Below are positions 26,061-34,423 of a stretch of DNA of 64,000 nt, in pieces. The translations under genes and the position numbers were made by a program. Each line of letters starts with the position of its first letter. Position 1 is the first letter of the stretch. The notes under the pieces were generated by a model that did no database searches, was not told the DNA's origin, and saw only the letters and a program-made list of their open reading frames with translations. The DNA is taken from assembly GCA_902612805.1 (NCBI GenBank), contig CACMEY010000003.1:124001-188000 (forward strand), given 5' to 3'. The DNA is from an uncultured Alphaproteobacteria bacterium. Lineage in GTDB: Bacteria; Pseudomonadota; Alphaproteobacteria; HIMB59; GCA-002718135.

Positions 26061-26693
26061 TTAAATTCTAGTTTTAAAAAAGATATATTTGTCAAACTCT
26101 TCTTTTAAATCAATACTAACTCTTGCATGTACTTTACCTTGTTTTCCTTGAAAAGATTGTTTTTCTGTAACTGGAAACACCCCTTCATGCCAAATATTTG
26201 GATGAATATACAAACCTTTTGATCCGTCACAATAAAATGCTTTAAAATGTTCTGGTTCAATGTCGTCTGTCGGTAAGGCTAAAGGACAAATAAATGGTTT
26301 ATTTTCTTCAGGAAAGAAAAGCTGACCTCCATCAGGATGATAATTTGCATGCCATAAAAAAATTTTTGTTGGATCTGAATATTTATCTTTTTGTAATTCT
26401 TGATCAGGATTATTGGAATAACCCAGTATATATTTTCCATCTACTTCATAATCGCTTTTATGTTGAACAGCATTATTTTGCCCATAAAGCACGTCACCTT
26501 GCCACCAGGTATCAAAAGAACCTTCGGTAGTTCCACCTTCATTACCAGTTCCCTCTTCTATGTCACGCCATCCTTGTTTTGGCCAAGTAACAATTTCAAT
26601 ATCACTATTTTCAAAACTATCGATTAAATACCCATATCCTTTAAGATTTTCATTTGTTGCTTTAACTAAAGGTATTTCAATTTCTTTTGTCAT
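26061..26693 (-). CDS. Ureidoglycolate lyase (AllA)-like cupin, function unknown
   Basis: A 210-residue cytosolic protein with AllA-like blocks: NYHPDGGQLFFP (about 115-126) and YIHPNIWHEGVFPV (about 160-173), the latter resembling the YHPGVWHHPL signature of ureidoglycolate lyases. Several His (in HANYHP and HPNIWH) could bind a metal or substrate. It follows phnW by 7 bp on the same strand, with no other purine-degradation gene in sight, so ureidoglycolate is an unlikely substrate. It stands where a phosphonate hydroxylase might be expected beside phnW and phnZ. The role is unknown. Confidence 0.65.
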   Translation of the reverse strand: MTKEIEIPLVKATNENLKGYGYLIDSFENSDIEIVTWPKQGWRDIEEGTGNEGGTTEGSFDTWWQGDVLYGQNNAVQHKSDYEVDGKYILGYSNNPDQELQKDKYSDPTKIFLWHANYHPDGGQLFFPEENKPFICPLALPTDDIEPEHFKAFYCDGSKGLYIHPNIWHEGVFPVTEKQSFQGKQGKVHARVSIDLKEEFDKYIFFKTRI

Positions 26694-26700
26694 TGTTTTG

Positions 26701-27798
26701 TTAGTTTAATGTTAGTCCCAACTCAGTAACGACTTCTTTTACAGCTTTTATTGTATCCATCATGTCTTGTTCATTTAAATTACCAATACACCCAATTCTA
26801 AAAGTTTCTGCCACTGTTAGTTTTCCTGGATAAATTAAAAAATCTTTTTCACTAAGAGCATTATAAAATTGCTCAAAGTTAAATTTAGGATCATTAGGTT
26901 GTTTAAAAGTAATAATAATTGGTGCTTGTAAATTATCAGGAAGTAGTTGCTCAAATCCCAACTCTTTCATTCCATTACAAATAATTTCACAATTTTTTTT
27001 ATATCTTTTACCTCTTCCTTCTACACCGCCTTGTTCTTTATGTTCTTCAATCGCTTGATTGAATGCAGCCAATACGTGTGTAGGAGGTGTAAATCGCCAT
27101 TGTTTATTTTTTTCCATTGCTTGCCATTGATCATACAAGTCTAGACTTAGTGAGTGACTATTGCCTTTTGCATTTTGAATAACTTCATTTTTTACAAGAA
27201 TGAAACCAACACCTGGCACACCTTCTAAGCATTTGTTTGATGAAGCGGCTACAGCATCAAAAGTAATTGTTTTAGAACTTAAGGGTAATGCACCAAAAGC
27301 ACTCATTGCATCGATGAATAACGATAAATTTTTCCCTTCAACCAATTTTGCAATGTCTTCAATAGGATTTAAAATACCCGATGTTGTTTCACAATATACA
27401 GCAAAGACGTGTGTTAAGTTGTTGCTATCAATTAACTCTTCAATTTTATAAATGTCATGTACTTCATGTTCAGCAACTTCATATTCAATAAAATCTCTCC
27501 CTAAATATGTGCACATTTTTTTCATTCTTTGTCCGTAAGCACCATTGATCAGAATCAGAATTTTAGAATCTTTTTGAGTAAGAGAGCTCACCATCGACTC
27601 TACAGCAAAAGTTCCGCTTCCCTGCATTGGAACACATTGATATTTATCTTCACCGTCTATTAATTTAACAAGGGAATCTCTAATTGATGCATTGAGATCA
27701 ATAAATTTTGTATCTCTCGAACCCCAATCATGAAGCATTGCCTCTTTTGTTGACATCGATGTCGTGAGAGGCCCAGGGGTTAATAATTTTTTATCCAT
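26701..27798 (-). CDS. phnW: 2-aminoethylphosphonate:pyruvate transaminase
   Basis: A 365-residue PLP enzyme that turns 2-aminoethylphosphonate and pyruvate into phosphonoacetaldehyde and alanine. The family start LLTPGPLTTS is at 5-14, the cofactor Asp163 in FIDAMSAFG, and the PLP-binding Lys189 in AASSNKCLEGVPG. A late FRIGCIGN block binds the substrate phosphonate in known structures. No phnX (phosphonoacetaldehyde hydrolase) is in the window, so the product would be taken by PhnY then PhnA, 10 kb away. It is divergent from the PhnZ-like gene. Confidence 0.94.
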   Translation of the reverse strand: MDKKLLTPGPLTTSMSTKEAMLHDWGSRDTKFIDLNASIRDSLVKLIDGEDKYQCVPMQGSGTFAVESMVSSLTQKDSKILILINGAYGQRMKKMCTYLGRDFIEYEVAEHEVHDIYKIEELIDSNNLTHVFAVYCETTSGILNPIEDIAKLVEGKNLSLFIDAMSAFGALPLSSKTITFDAVAASSNKCLEGVPGVGFILVKNEVIQNAKGNSHSLSLDLYDQWQAMEKNKQWRFTPPTHVLAAFNQAIEEHKEQGGVEGRGKRYKKNCEIICNGMKELGFEQLLPDNLQAPIIITFKQPNDPKFNFEQFYNALSEKDFLIYPGKLTVAETFRIGCIGNLNEQDMMDTIKAVKEVVTELGLTLN

Positions 27799-27886
27799 TA
27801 AATATTTACTTAATAAATATTATTATAAATTTGATCAATCTTATTAAAGTTGGAATTGAATTTATTTTCTAATAAGTTAATTATAA

Positions 27887-28462
27887 ATGAGAATGGAAGA
27901 AAATATCGTAGATTATCTCTTAGATCTTTTGAAAACAAAAGGTGCTGATATTCAATATGGTAATGAGGATGTGACACAGCTTGAGCACGCACTCCAATGC
28001 GCTGAACTTGCTGAAAAAAATAAATTACCAGGACCAACAATTGCTGCAGCATTACTGCATGATGTTGGCCACCTTATCTATGAGGACGGCGATCCCATTC
28101 ATGAAGGCAAAGATGGTCATCATGAAAATTTAGGTGCTGATTTTTTAAAAAAATATTTTGGTGAGGATGTTATTTTACCAATTAGAGCACATGTTGACTC
28201 AAAAAGATATTTATCAAGTGTTGAAGAGGGTTATTATGATAGCCTATCAGAAGCATCGAAACTTTCATTAAAAGTTCAAGGCGGTCCTTTCACAAAAGAA
28301 GAAGCAGATGCATTTATAAGTAAACCTTTTATGGATGAAGCAATAGAGCTTAGGAGATTTGATGATTTAGCAAAAGTTCTAGATAAAAAAACTCCCGATG
28401 TTGAACATTTCCGTCCCTATTTAGAAGAAGCAAGAGAGTCTTTTTTAGCTAAACAAGCGTAA
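27887..28462 (+). CDS. phnZ: PhnZ/TmpB-type HD-domain mixed-valent di-iron oxygenase
   Basis: A 191-residue HD protein of the phosphonate-degradation oxygenase family. Likely di-iron ligands are His34, His58, Asp59, His79 (or His78), His102 and Asp160, and Tyr24 and Glu27 fall at the positions known in PhnZ to gate the active site. PhnZ cleaves the C-P bond of 1-hydroxy-2-aminoethylphosphonate; TmpB does so for the trimethylated analogue. The actual substrate here is not resolvable. The usual 2-oxoglutarate dioxygenase that makes the hydroxy-substrate is not in the window. Met3 is an alternative start. Confidence 0.88.
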   Translation: MRMEENIVDYLLDLLKTKGADIQYGNEDVTQLEHALQCAELAEKNKLPGPTIAAALLHDVGHLIYEDGDPIHEGKDGHHENLGADFLKKYFGEDVILPIRAHVDSKRYLSSVEEGYYDSLSEASKLSLKVQGGPFTKEEADAFISKPFMDEAIELRRFDDLAKVLDKKTPDVEHFRPYLEEARESFLAKQA

Positions 28463-28987
28463 ATGCAATTTAGCAATTATGATTTTATTGACTCTAAGTC
28501 ATTTGCAGGAAAAATTATATTAACTTCTTTCCCAGGTCTTAACTCTAATGGTTTATTTGAAGAAACAATTTTAGCAAACGAATTAGAAATATTTAAAAAT
28601 AATAATTGTAGTTCTATTACTTCTTTTGTTGAAGATAGCGAATTTGAAAAATTGTGTGATAAAACTTTGTTTGTCAAAAATATTTATGAACATAAATTAC
28701 ATTGGTACCATTTACCCATTTATGACATGGGAGCACCAGATAAAGATTTTAAATATAAATGGGAAACAACAAAAGTTTTATTAAAGAACGAATTGATAGA
28801 TGGTAAAAATATAGTCTTACATTGTCGTGGAGGAAAAGGAAGAGCTGGTACTATAGCTGCTATTTTACTTGTTGAATTTAATTATGAAAAACAAGAAGCT
28901 ATTGATCTTGTACGATCAAGAAGAAAAGGAGCTATTGAATCTAAAATACAGAAAGATTTTATTTTTTCTTATCGAGCAGTTAATTAA
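28463..28987 (+). CDS. Dual-specificity/PTP-like phosphatase (CDKN3-like)
   Basis: A 174-residue protein with the cysteine-phosphatase P-loop HCRGGKGRAG: nucleophile Cys121, Arg127, and a candidate general acid Asp88 in IYDMGAPD. The surrounding pattern (VRSRRKGAIES near the C-terminus) resembles KAP/CDKN3-type phosphatases. It starts at the base after the phnZ stop, so it is certainly co-translated. In this context it may dephosphorylate a small organophosphate made during phosphonate use; a protein substrate is the alternative. Its end overlaps pit by 4 bp in convergent fashion. Confidence 0.82.
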   Translation: MQFSNYDFIDSKSFAGKIILTSFPGLNSNGLFEETILANELEIFKNNNCSSITSFVEDSEFEKLCDKTLFVKNIYEHKLHWYHLPIYDMGAPDKDFKYKWETTKVLLKNELIDGKNIVLHCRGGKGRAGTIAAILLVEFNYEKQEAIDLVRSRRKGAIESKIQKDFIFSYRAVN

Positions 28988-30036
28988 AAAGAGACCGTTA
29001 AATTAAAAATATTTTCTAGAATAAATAAAACAATTAAAGAAATTAAAGCTGCAATTATAGGTAGCGTCATCCAACCCAAAGAAATTCTTCCTGCAATTGA
29101 CCATTGAACCTCTTTTCCTCCTTTTAAAAGACCAATTCCAATTACGCCACCAACAACAGCTTGGGAACTTGATACTGGTACCAAAGGTATAGAAGGAAGA
29201 TTTATAGATTGTAAAAAAGCACTTATGCCCTGGGATGCAAATAAAAATAAAACAATAGAATGCGATATAACAACAATAAATGCTGCCACTGGTGTCATTT
29301 TTAAGAGATCATTACCCACGGTAAACATAACTCTTTTCGAGTAGGTAAAAACACCAACAGCTATGGCTAAACCACCCAGCAGAAATAGTTGTTCTTTTGA
29401 GGAAAAGACGAATAAATTTCCAATAGTAACATCAGTAAACGGTGATATAGGTACGAAGACACCCATTACATTAGCAATATTGTTTGCACCTAAACTATAA
29501 GCACCAAAAGCACCTGCTAAAAGTAAAGCTGTTCTTGTATAGGCATCAAGTCTGAGAATATGTAATTTTCTATTGAGTATAACTCTTTTTGTAAAAGTAA
29601 ATAAACCCATTGCAATAACTCCTGCAATGATAGGGCAGAGTATCCATGTTCCTAAAATAGTAATTAAAACTTGAAGATTAGTTGAAGATCCCGTGTATAA
29701 ATTCCAACCAACAATTGCTCCAACAATTGCTTGCGTTGTTGAAACAGGCAAGCCAACTTTAGTCATTAAATAAACAGATATTCCTGCAGCCACACATGCT
29801 GCAAAAGCACCAGGCAATGCATTAATAGCACCTAACTTTCCTAAGGTTTCTGTTGTACCTGCTCCGCTAATAATTGCACCTAGAATAACAAAGACACTAC
29901 AAATTATTGCTGCACTTGTGAAACTAACCATTCGTGTTCCAACTGCAGTTCCAAAAACATTTGCTGCATCATTGGCACCAAGTGACCAACCTAAAAAAAG
30001 ACCACCAAATAAAAAAATTAGAATTGTAATTTCCAT
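28984..30036 (-). CDS. pit: Inorganic phosphate transporter, PitA family
   Basis: A 350-residue inner-membrane carrier with about ten helices. The duplicated PiT signature is readable as GANDAANVFGTAVG (about 21-34) and GANNIANVMGVFVP (about 185-198). It imports phosphate, usually as a metal-phosphate or with cations, with low affinity. It follows its DUF47 partner by 6 bp. Having a Pho-box-like array upstream of the pair is notable because Pit systems are more often constitutive or repressed during starvation. Confidence 0.92.
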   Translation of the reverse strand: MEITILIFLFGGLFLGWSLGANDAANVFGTAVGTRMVSFTSAAIICSVFVILGAIISGAGTTETLGKLGAINALPGAFAACVAAGISVYLMTKVGLPVSTTQAIVGAIVGWNLYTGSSTNLQVLITILGTWILCPIIAGVIAMGLFTFTKRVILNRKLHILRLDAYTRTALLLAGAFGAYSLGANNIANVMGVFVPISPFTDVTIGNLFVFSSKEQLFLLGGLAIAVGVFTYSKRVMFTVGNDLLKMTPVAAFIVVISHSIVLFLFASQGISAFLQSINLPSIPLVPVSSSQAVVGGVIGIGLLKGGKEVQWSIAGRISLGWMTLPIIAALISLIVLFILENIFNLTVSF

Positions 30037-30042
30037 TGAAAA

Positions 30043-30705
30043 TTAAACGGAACGTTTAATAGCGTAAATTTGAACCTCGTCAGCTATGTCTTCTGCTTGA
30101 TCACAAATACGATCAATCTTTTCTACAAAATATCGAAGATGCATTTTTTGATCTAGAGGTAATTCAGAATCAAAAATGCTTCTTGCAAGTGAACTAAATT
30201 TTATATCAGATTCTTTTTCATAAAAAGTTACTTTATGAGCATTATCTCTAACAGATTTAATATCTCTAAAAAATGATCGGACAGTCAAACAAAGTGACTC
30301 AACACAATTTACAACAGTCTCTGTTAACTCAATAAGATCTTCATGAAATTCTTTTGGAAAATTAGGTTTTTGAATAGAGAAGTGATAGCAATTTCCTTGG
30401 TACATTCCAATTAATTCGTCGATGTGTTCTAGAAGTCGTAACACATCACTTCTTGCATCTGGGATTAGTGTTTCTTCATAAAGAGTATGCTCAACATCTT
30501 TTGTAATTTTGTCGGCCTTACTTTCCATTTCTTTAACTTTTTCAACCATTTCCTCAAATTTACCATTGGCGGAATGATTGAGATAAGTTGGAACTATCGA
30601 TTTAAATACTAAGCCCACTTCAGAGACAATATCAACAAACTCATCAATTTCTCTTTCAAGCTTTTTGGTATCACCAAATAATGATGCACTTTTTAATCCA
30701 AACAT
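30043..30705 (-). CDS. DUF47-family PhoU-like partner of Pit
   Basis: A 220-residue all-helical cytosolic protein of the DUF47 (phosphate transport regulator) family, with the ESKADKITKDVEHTLYEETLIPDARSD region and a mirrored second half near DRICDQAEDIADEVQIYAI. Such proteins are encoded with Pit carriers and are thought to gate or regulate them, parallel to PhoU for Pst. The gene is first in the DUF47-pit unit. Confidence 0.88.
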   Translation of the reverse strand: MFGLKSASLFGDTKKLEREIDEFVDIVSEVGLVFKSIVPTYLNHSANGKFEEMVEKVKEMESKADKITKDVEHTLYEETLIPDARSDVLRLLEHIDELIGMYQGNCYHFSIQKPNFPKEFHEDLIELTETVVNCVESLCLTVRSFFRDIKSVRDNAHKVTFYEKESDIKFSSLARSIFDSELPLDQKMHLRYFVEKIDRICDQAEDIADEVQIYAIKRSV

Positions 30706-30744
30706 GACGTGCTTATAGAACTTTTCAAAAAAAAAGAAAGAAAT

Positions 30745-30773
30745 GTTAAATTTTTGTTACAATTTGATTAATA
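30745..30773 (-). promoter_or_regulatory. Predicted Pho box (three 7-mers) before DUF47-pit
   Basis: On the minus strand TATTAAT, TTGTAAC and ATTTAAC are spaced by CAAA and AAAA. The central unit equals the best unit upstream of phoB and of the first binding protein, and the 11-bp period is kept. It sits 40-70 bp before the DUF47 start and could also serve the divergent small gene at 30829. Confidence 0.55.
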
Positions 30774-30828
30774 TCTTTATCTTTAAGTAAAGTGTAATAT
30801 TCGCAATATATAGAATTTAGGAGAAGAT

Positions 30829-31056
30829 ATGACAGATTTATCAATTAATAGAATTAAGTGGTTTAGCACCGCGTTAATTTTATCAGGAATATTATTAACC
30901 AATTTAAATGCGTATCCAATTAACATAATTATTCACGGTACAGGCGCTGTTGGTTGGTCAATTGTTGGTTATATGACAAAAGATAGAGCTCTGCTCACAA
31001 ACTTTGGTTTACAACTCCCACTATTTATTTTTGGATATATTTATTTGCTAACATGA
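30829..31056 (+). CDS. Small membrane protein of unknown function, coupled to arsC
   Basis: A 75-residue protein with two to three hydrophobic helices: ALILSGILLTNLNAYP, then IIIHGTGAVGWSIVGYM, a polar KDRALLTNFG loop, and a final helix. An AGGAG sequence precedes the ATG by 6 bp. It resembles small uncharacterised membrane proteins of marine Alphaproteobacteria, but I cannot name a family with certainty. It overlaps arsC by 4 bp (ATGA), so they are co-translated, and it is divergent from the Pit operon. Confidence 0.7.
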   Translation: MTDLSINRIKWFSTALILSGILLTNLNAYPINIIIHGTGAVGWSIVGYMTKDRALLTNFGLQLPLFIFGYIYLLT

Positions 31057-31472
31057 AAAATAAAAATATTCTTTTTATGTGTGTTGCTAATTCAGCAAGA
31101 AGTCAAATGGCTGAAGGAATTGCAAAAAAATTATATCCTAATTGCATTATTCAAAGTGCAGGATCAGTGCCCAAAGAAGTTAATCCTAATGCTATCGAGG
31201 TTATGGGTGAAATCGATATTGATATATCAAAATATTATTCAAAAGATTTTGAAAGTTTAGACAACAAATTTAGAGATGAATTAAATACCGTTTTTACGCT
31301 TTGTAAAGAAGAGGTATGTCCAGTTTTAAATTCCAAAGCTCAGATATTTTCAATACCATTTGATGATCCGGCATCAGATCATTTTAGTTCAAACCAATTA
31401 GATAAATTTAGAGAAGTAAGAGATTCAATTTTTGATAAATTGAAAGAACTAAAAAATTTATTTGAGAATTAA
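31053..31472 (+). CDS. arsC: Thioredoxin-type arsenate reductase (LMW-PTP fold)
   Basis: A 139-residue enzyme reducing arsenate to arsenite. The P-loop CVANSARS (Cys10 to Ser17) is the low-molecular-weight phosphatase motif of ArsC, and the redox pair in TLCKEEVCPV (about Cys82 and Cys89) gives the three-cysteine relay used by the thioredoxin-coupled type. It fits a cell that takes up arsenate by mistake while starved for phosphate. The last roughly 60 bp of the gene are repeated, in decayed form, 3 kb downstream. Confidence 0.9.
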   Translation: MKNKNILFMCVANSARSQMAEGIAKKLYPNCIIQSAGSVPKEVNPNAIEVMGEIDIDISKYYSKDFESLDNKFRDELNTVFTLCKEEVCPVLNSKAQIFSIPFDDPASDHFSSNQLDKFREVRDSIFDKLKELKNLFEN

Positions 31473-31609
31473 TGAAGTTAAAAATTAATTAAATTTATAA
31501 AAATTTAATATTCCATTAATCTATTTGTAAACAATAAAATTTAAATGTTTCTTACCACTCACAGTATTATTTCCTCCTGCTAATTACCAATAATTGTGAG
31601 TGGGATTAA
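31412..31609 (+). repeat. Direct repeat copy 1: 3' end of arsC plus downstream hairpin region
   Basis: A segment of 198 bp that recurs at 34424-34620 with scattered substitutions and small indels. It begins inside arsC (AGAAGTAAGAGATTCAATTT), runs through the arsC stop, an A/T-rich spacer with the shared AATTTATAAAAATTTAATATT, and ends after a hairpin at GGGATTAA. The two copies flank the acyltransferase-plcP-agt cassette. Confidence 0.9.
31555..31603 (+). ncRNA. Conserved hairpin with CCUCC loop, copy 1 (candidate small RNA or terminator)
   Basis: CCACTCACA (31555-31563) pairs with TGTGAGTGG (31595-31603). The 31-nt loop contains TTTCCTCCTGC, complementary to Shine-Dalgarno sequences. A TTTTTT tract follows at 31610-31616, so it may simply end arsC transcription. 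In the second copy one stem base changed so that A-U becomes G-U in the plus-strand RNA but would mismatch in the opposite strand, which supports a plus-strand RNA structure. No promoter was recognised with confidence. Confidence 0.5.
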
Positions 31610-31634
31610 TTTTTTATTTCTCCTTTTTCGAGTA

Positions 31635-31652
31635 CTTTAACAATTGTTTAAC
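31635..31652 (+). promoter_or_regulatory. Predicted Pho box before acyltransferase gene
   Basis: CTTTAAC and GTTTAAC are separated by AATT, and six of seven bases agree between the units. The 11-bp period equals that of the phoB site. The element ends about 30 bp before the ATG at 31684, so it would drive the acyltransferase and possibly the following plcP-agt genes. Confidence 0.5.
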
Positions 31653-31683
31653 ATTATAAAATTAAGAATTTAAAGTAAATTTT

Positions 31684-32526
31684 ATGAAAATTAATAAACC
31701 AGCGCTTACCTTTTCTAACTCCGAAGTTAATCCTGTTGGAAAGATTATTATTCAATTAACCGAATTGGGAACGGGTAAAATTAAGTTACGTAAGTTGTAT
31801 GAGGATTATTTAAGAGAAAATTTACCTCCAGAGAATTTTTGGCATGATGCAATTGAAAGATTAGGTCTCCGTATTCAGACACATTATCATTCTAAAAGTA
31901 ATATTCCTAAAAATGGCAAACTTGTAGTAATCGCTAACCATGCATTTGGAATAGCTGATGGTCTTACAATATGCTCTTTAATTAGTAAAATTAGACAAGA
32001 TTACAAAATTATTACGCATAAAGTTTTACAAGGAGCAGATCTTATTAAGAATAAAATTATTCCTCTTGATTTTTCAAAAAATAGAAATGCTTTAATAAAT
32101 AATATCGCTGCACGTAAAGAATGCGAAGAACACTTAAGAAATAATGGGGCACTAATCATTTTTCCATCAGGATCAGTTTCAACGAAACCAAAATTAAAAA
32201 AAGGAATCAAAGCAATAGATCGTGAATGGAAACAATTTACTTCAAAAATAATAATGAAAACTCAATCACCTGTCCTCCCAATTTTTTTTGAAGGACAAAA
32301 TAGCGAACTTTTTCATGTTGCTGATAAAATTGGGCAAGTCTTTCGATATTCTTTAATGATATATGAACTTAAAAGAAGAATGGGAAAAAAAATTGATGTT
32401 CATATTGGACAAAGAATACCCTTTGAAACCATAAAAGAAATTGGCAATCTTATTGAGATTACAAAATTTTTAAGGAATAGCACTTATAGATTAGATCCAA
32501 GTAATAAAAACTCAATATTTAATTAA
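31684..32526 (+). CDS. PlsC-like 1-acyl-glycerol-phosphate acyltransferase family protein
   Basis: A 280-residue acyltransferase of the PlsC/hemolysin-like superfamily. The catalytic histidine is in ANHAFGIADG (His86, with Asp92 spaced one residue further than in the classic HX4D), and FPSGSVST (about 161-168) is the second, phosphate-binding motif. It probably acylates a lipid precursor. It precedes plcP and agt, with a Pho-like box, suggesting a part in rebuilding membrane lipids under phosphate starvation, for example making diacylglycerol-based or ornithine-type lipids. Exact acceptor unknown. Confidence 0.78.
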   Translation: MKINKPALTFSNSEVNPVGKIIIQLTELGTGKIKLRKLYEDYLRENLPPENFWHDAIERLGLRIQTHYHSKSNIPKNGKLVVIANHAFGIADGLTICSLISKIRQDYKIITHKVLQGADLIKNKIIPLDFSKNRNALINNIAARKECEEHLRNNGALIIFPSGSVSTKPKLKKGIKAIDREWKQFTSKIIMKTQSPVLPIFFEGQNSELFHVADKIGQVFRYSLMIYELKRRMGKKIDVHIGQRIPFETIKEIGNLIEITKFLRNSTYRLDPSNKNSIFN

Positions 32527-32559
32527 TACTTCTGTAAAAAAAAAATTTAGTTAATGTAA

Positions 32560-32577
32560 TTGAAATAAAATTTTAAC
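32560..32577 (+). promoter_or_regulatory. Possible Pho box before plcP copy 1
   Basis: TTGAAAT and TTTTAAC are separated by AAAA. TTGAAAT-AAAA is also the central unit upstream of the ugp-like operon, and TTTTAAC resembles the TTGTAAC unit. The site ends 27 bp before the plcP ATG. Confidence 0.42.
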
Positions 32578-32604
32578 AAATTCTTTCTATTATTTATTAA
32601 TAAA

Positions 32605-33411
32605 ATGAAAGATCAGCAATCAGTTTCATATTATAGAACTATATGGATATCTGATCTTCATCTTGGAACAGAAAATAGCAAGAGTGAAATGCTTCTTGAA
32701 TTTTTGAGATCAACAGATTCAAAATATTTATTTTTAGTTGGCGATATTATTGATGCATGGAGAATGAAAAAAAAAATTTATTGGCATCAAACTCATAATG
32801 ACATTATCCAGAAGATTTTGCGTAAAGCAAGAAAAGGTACAAAAGTAATATTTATCCCAGGTAATCATGACGAACTTGTGAAAAGTTACACAAGTTTTTC
32901 ACTAGGGAATATATCAATAAAAAATAAGTTTACACACAAATTAGCTGATGGAAGAAATGCCCTTGTTTTACATGGTGATGAATTTGATGCAGTTATATTA
33001 AACGCTAAATGGCTGGCAAGTATTGGGTCATCTCTATACGAATTTATATTAAAGTTGAATAACTATCTAAATTTTGTCAGAAGAAAACTAGGTCTATCTT
33101 ATTGGTCATTATCTCAATTTCTCAAAAATCAAACAAAAAGAGCCACGAATTTTATTTCTAACTTTGAGTTTGCCGTATCTGATAGTGCTAAAAGAGCAAA
33201 TGCTGATGTTGTTGTGTGCGGCCATATTCATAAGCCCATTATAAAAAAATTAAATGGAGTTTTATATTGCAATGATGGTGATTGGGTTGAGAGTTGTTCT
33301 GCGCTAGTGGAAAATAATGAGGGACAATTATCCCTTATTGACTGGTCAATTGAAAGAGAAAAAATTTTTCAACATAAACATAACAAACTAGCAGAAAGTG
33401 TATTAGTGTGA
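32605..33411 (+). CDS. plcP: PlcP-type phospholipase C (metallophosphoesterase), copy 1
   Basis: A 268-residue two-metal phosphoesterase related to UDP-2,3-diacylglucosamine hydrolase. Motifs: SDLHLG (Asp17, His19), GDIID (Asp47), GNHDE (Asn87, His88), LHGDEFD (His123) and CGHIHKP. Pairing with a glycosyltransferase identifies it as PlcP, which releases diacylglycerol from phospholipids so they can be replaced by glycolipids during phosphate starvation. Its stop overlaps the next start (GTGA). A near-identical pair lies 7 kb away on the other strand. LpxH activity is the alternative. Confidence 0.85.
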   Translation: MKDQQSVSYYRTIWISDLHLGTENSKSEMLLEFLRSTDSKYLFLVGDIIDAWRMKKKIYWHQTHNDIIQKILRKARKGTKVIFIPGNHDELVKSYTSFSLGNISIKNKFTHKLADGRNALVLHGDEFDAVILNAKWLASIGSSLYEFILKLNNYLNFVRRKLGLSYWSLSQFLKNQTKRATNFISNFEFAVSDSAKRANADVVVCGHIHKPIIKKLNGVLYCNDGDWVESCSALVENNEGQLSLIDWSIEREKIFQHKHNKLAESVLV

Positions 33412-34403
33412 AAAAATTAGCGATCATTACCGATGCTTGGCTTCCCCAAGTTAATGGTGTGGTAAATACATACCAACATATTAATCCATTTTTAAAACAA
33501 AAGTATCAAATTGAAGTACTCCACCCAATGATGTTTACTAATTTTAGTTATCCTTGGTATAAGGAAATAAAAATAGCAATTAATACAAAAAAAATAACAG
33601 AAAAATTTTTTGGTGATTATGATCCAGATGTTATACATATTGCCACTGAAGGACCAGTTGGAATTGCGGGGAAAAAATTCTGTGAGAATAATAAGTTGAG
33701 ATATACAACCTCTTTTCATACGAGATTTCCAGAATATATAGAGCAAAGAATAATGATACCAAAAATAATTGGGTACTCTTTTTTAAAAAATTTTCATAAA
33801 AATGCATGTAATGTATTGGTCCCAACAATATCTATGCGTAACGAATTAACTAAATATCAATTTCAAAATCTTAAAATTTGGTCAAGGGGAGTTAATACTG
33901 AATTATTTAATCCTTTAAAAAGAAAAAAGGGAATGAAAAAGTATATTGTTTACATTGGTAGGGTTTCATTAGAAAAAAACATCGAAGCGTTTTTAGAAAT
34001 AAGAACTAAGATGCATAAAATTGTTGTTGGAGATGGTCCAGAAAAGCAACGATTACAAAATAAATATCCATATGTGTCTTTCGTTGGGATGAAAAAAGGT
34101 CAAGACCTAGCAAACTATTATGCAAATGCTGAAGCATTGGTATTCCCATCCAAAACAGATACATTTGGAAATGTAATTTTAGAGTCTTTAGCCTCTGGCA
34201 CACCAGTGGCTGCTTACCCAGTAACAGGTCCTAAAGATATTTTAAAAAACTCATTAATTGATAGCCTTGATAATAATATTGAAAACTCACTTAATAAAGC
34301 CTTAAAGATTGATAGAAAAGATTGTAGAAAATTTGCAATGCAATTTACTTGGGATAAATGTGCAAATCAATTTCTATCAAATGTTGTAAATGCAAAAAAT
34401 TAA
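33408..34403 (+). CDS. agt: Agt-type family 4 glycosyltransferase, copy 1
   Basis: A 331-residue GT4 enzyme that likely moves a sugar from a nucleotide sugar to diacylglycerol made by PlcP, giving phosphorus-free glycolipids. The N-terminal acceptor block ITDAWLPQVNGVV (about 6-18) and donor-site EX7-type region ESLASGTPVAAYPVTGP (about 265-281) are clear. The start is GTG, overlapping the plcP stop by 4 bp. The next 220 bp are the second repeat copy. Sugar specificity is not predictable. Confidence 0.85.
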   Translation: MKKLAIITDAWLPQVNGVVNTYQHINPFLKQKYQIEVLHPMMFTNFSYPWYKEIKIAINTKKITEKFFGDYDPDVIHIATEGPVGIAGKKFCENNKLRYTTSFHTRFPEYIEQRIMIPKIIGYSFLKNFHKNACNVLVPTISMRNELTKYQFQNLKIWSRGVNTELFNPLKRKKGMKKYIVYIGRVSLEKNIEAFLEIRTKMHKIVVGDGPEKQRLQNKYPYVSFVGMKKGQDLANYYANAEALVFPSKTDTFGNVILESLASGTPVAAYPVTGPKDILKNSLIDSLDNNIENSLNKALKIDRKDCRKFAMQFTWDKCANQFLSNVVNAKN

Positions 34404-34423
34404 TTTTAAAATTATAGTTACTA

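Noticed and set aside
26294..26627. Plus-strand ORFs of 78 and 75 codons
   Set aside because: Antisense shadows of the AllA-like gene, with no ribosome site or protein-like pattern.
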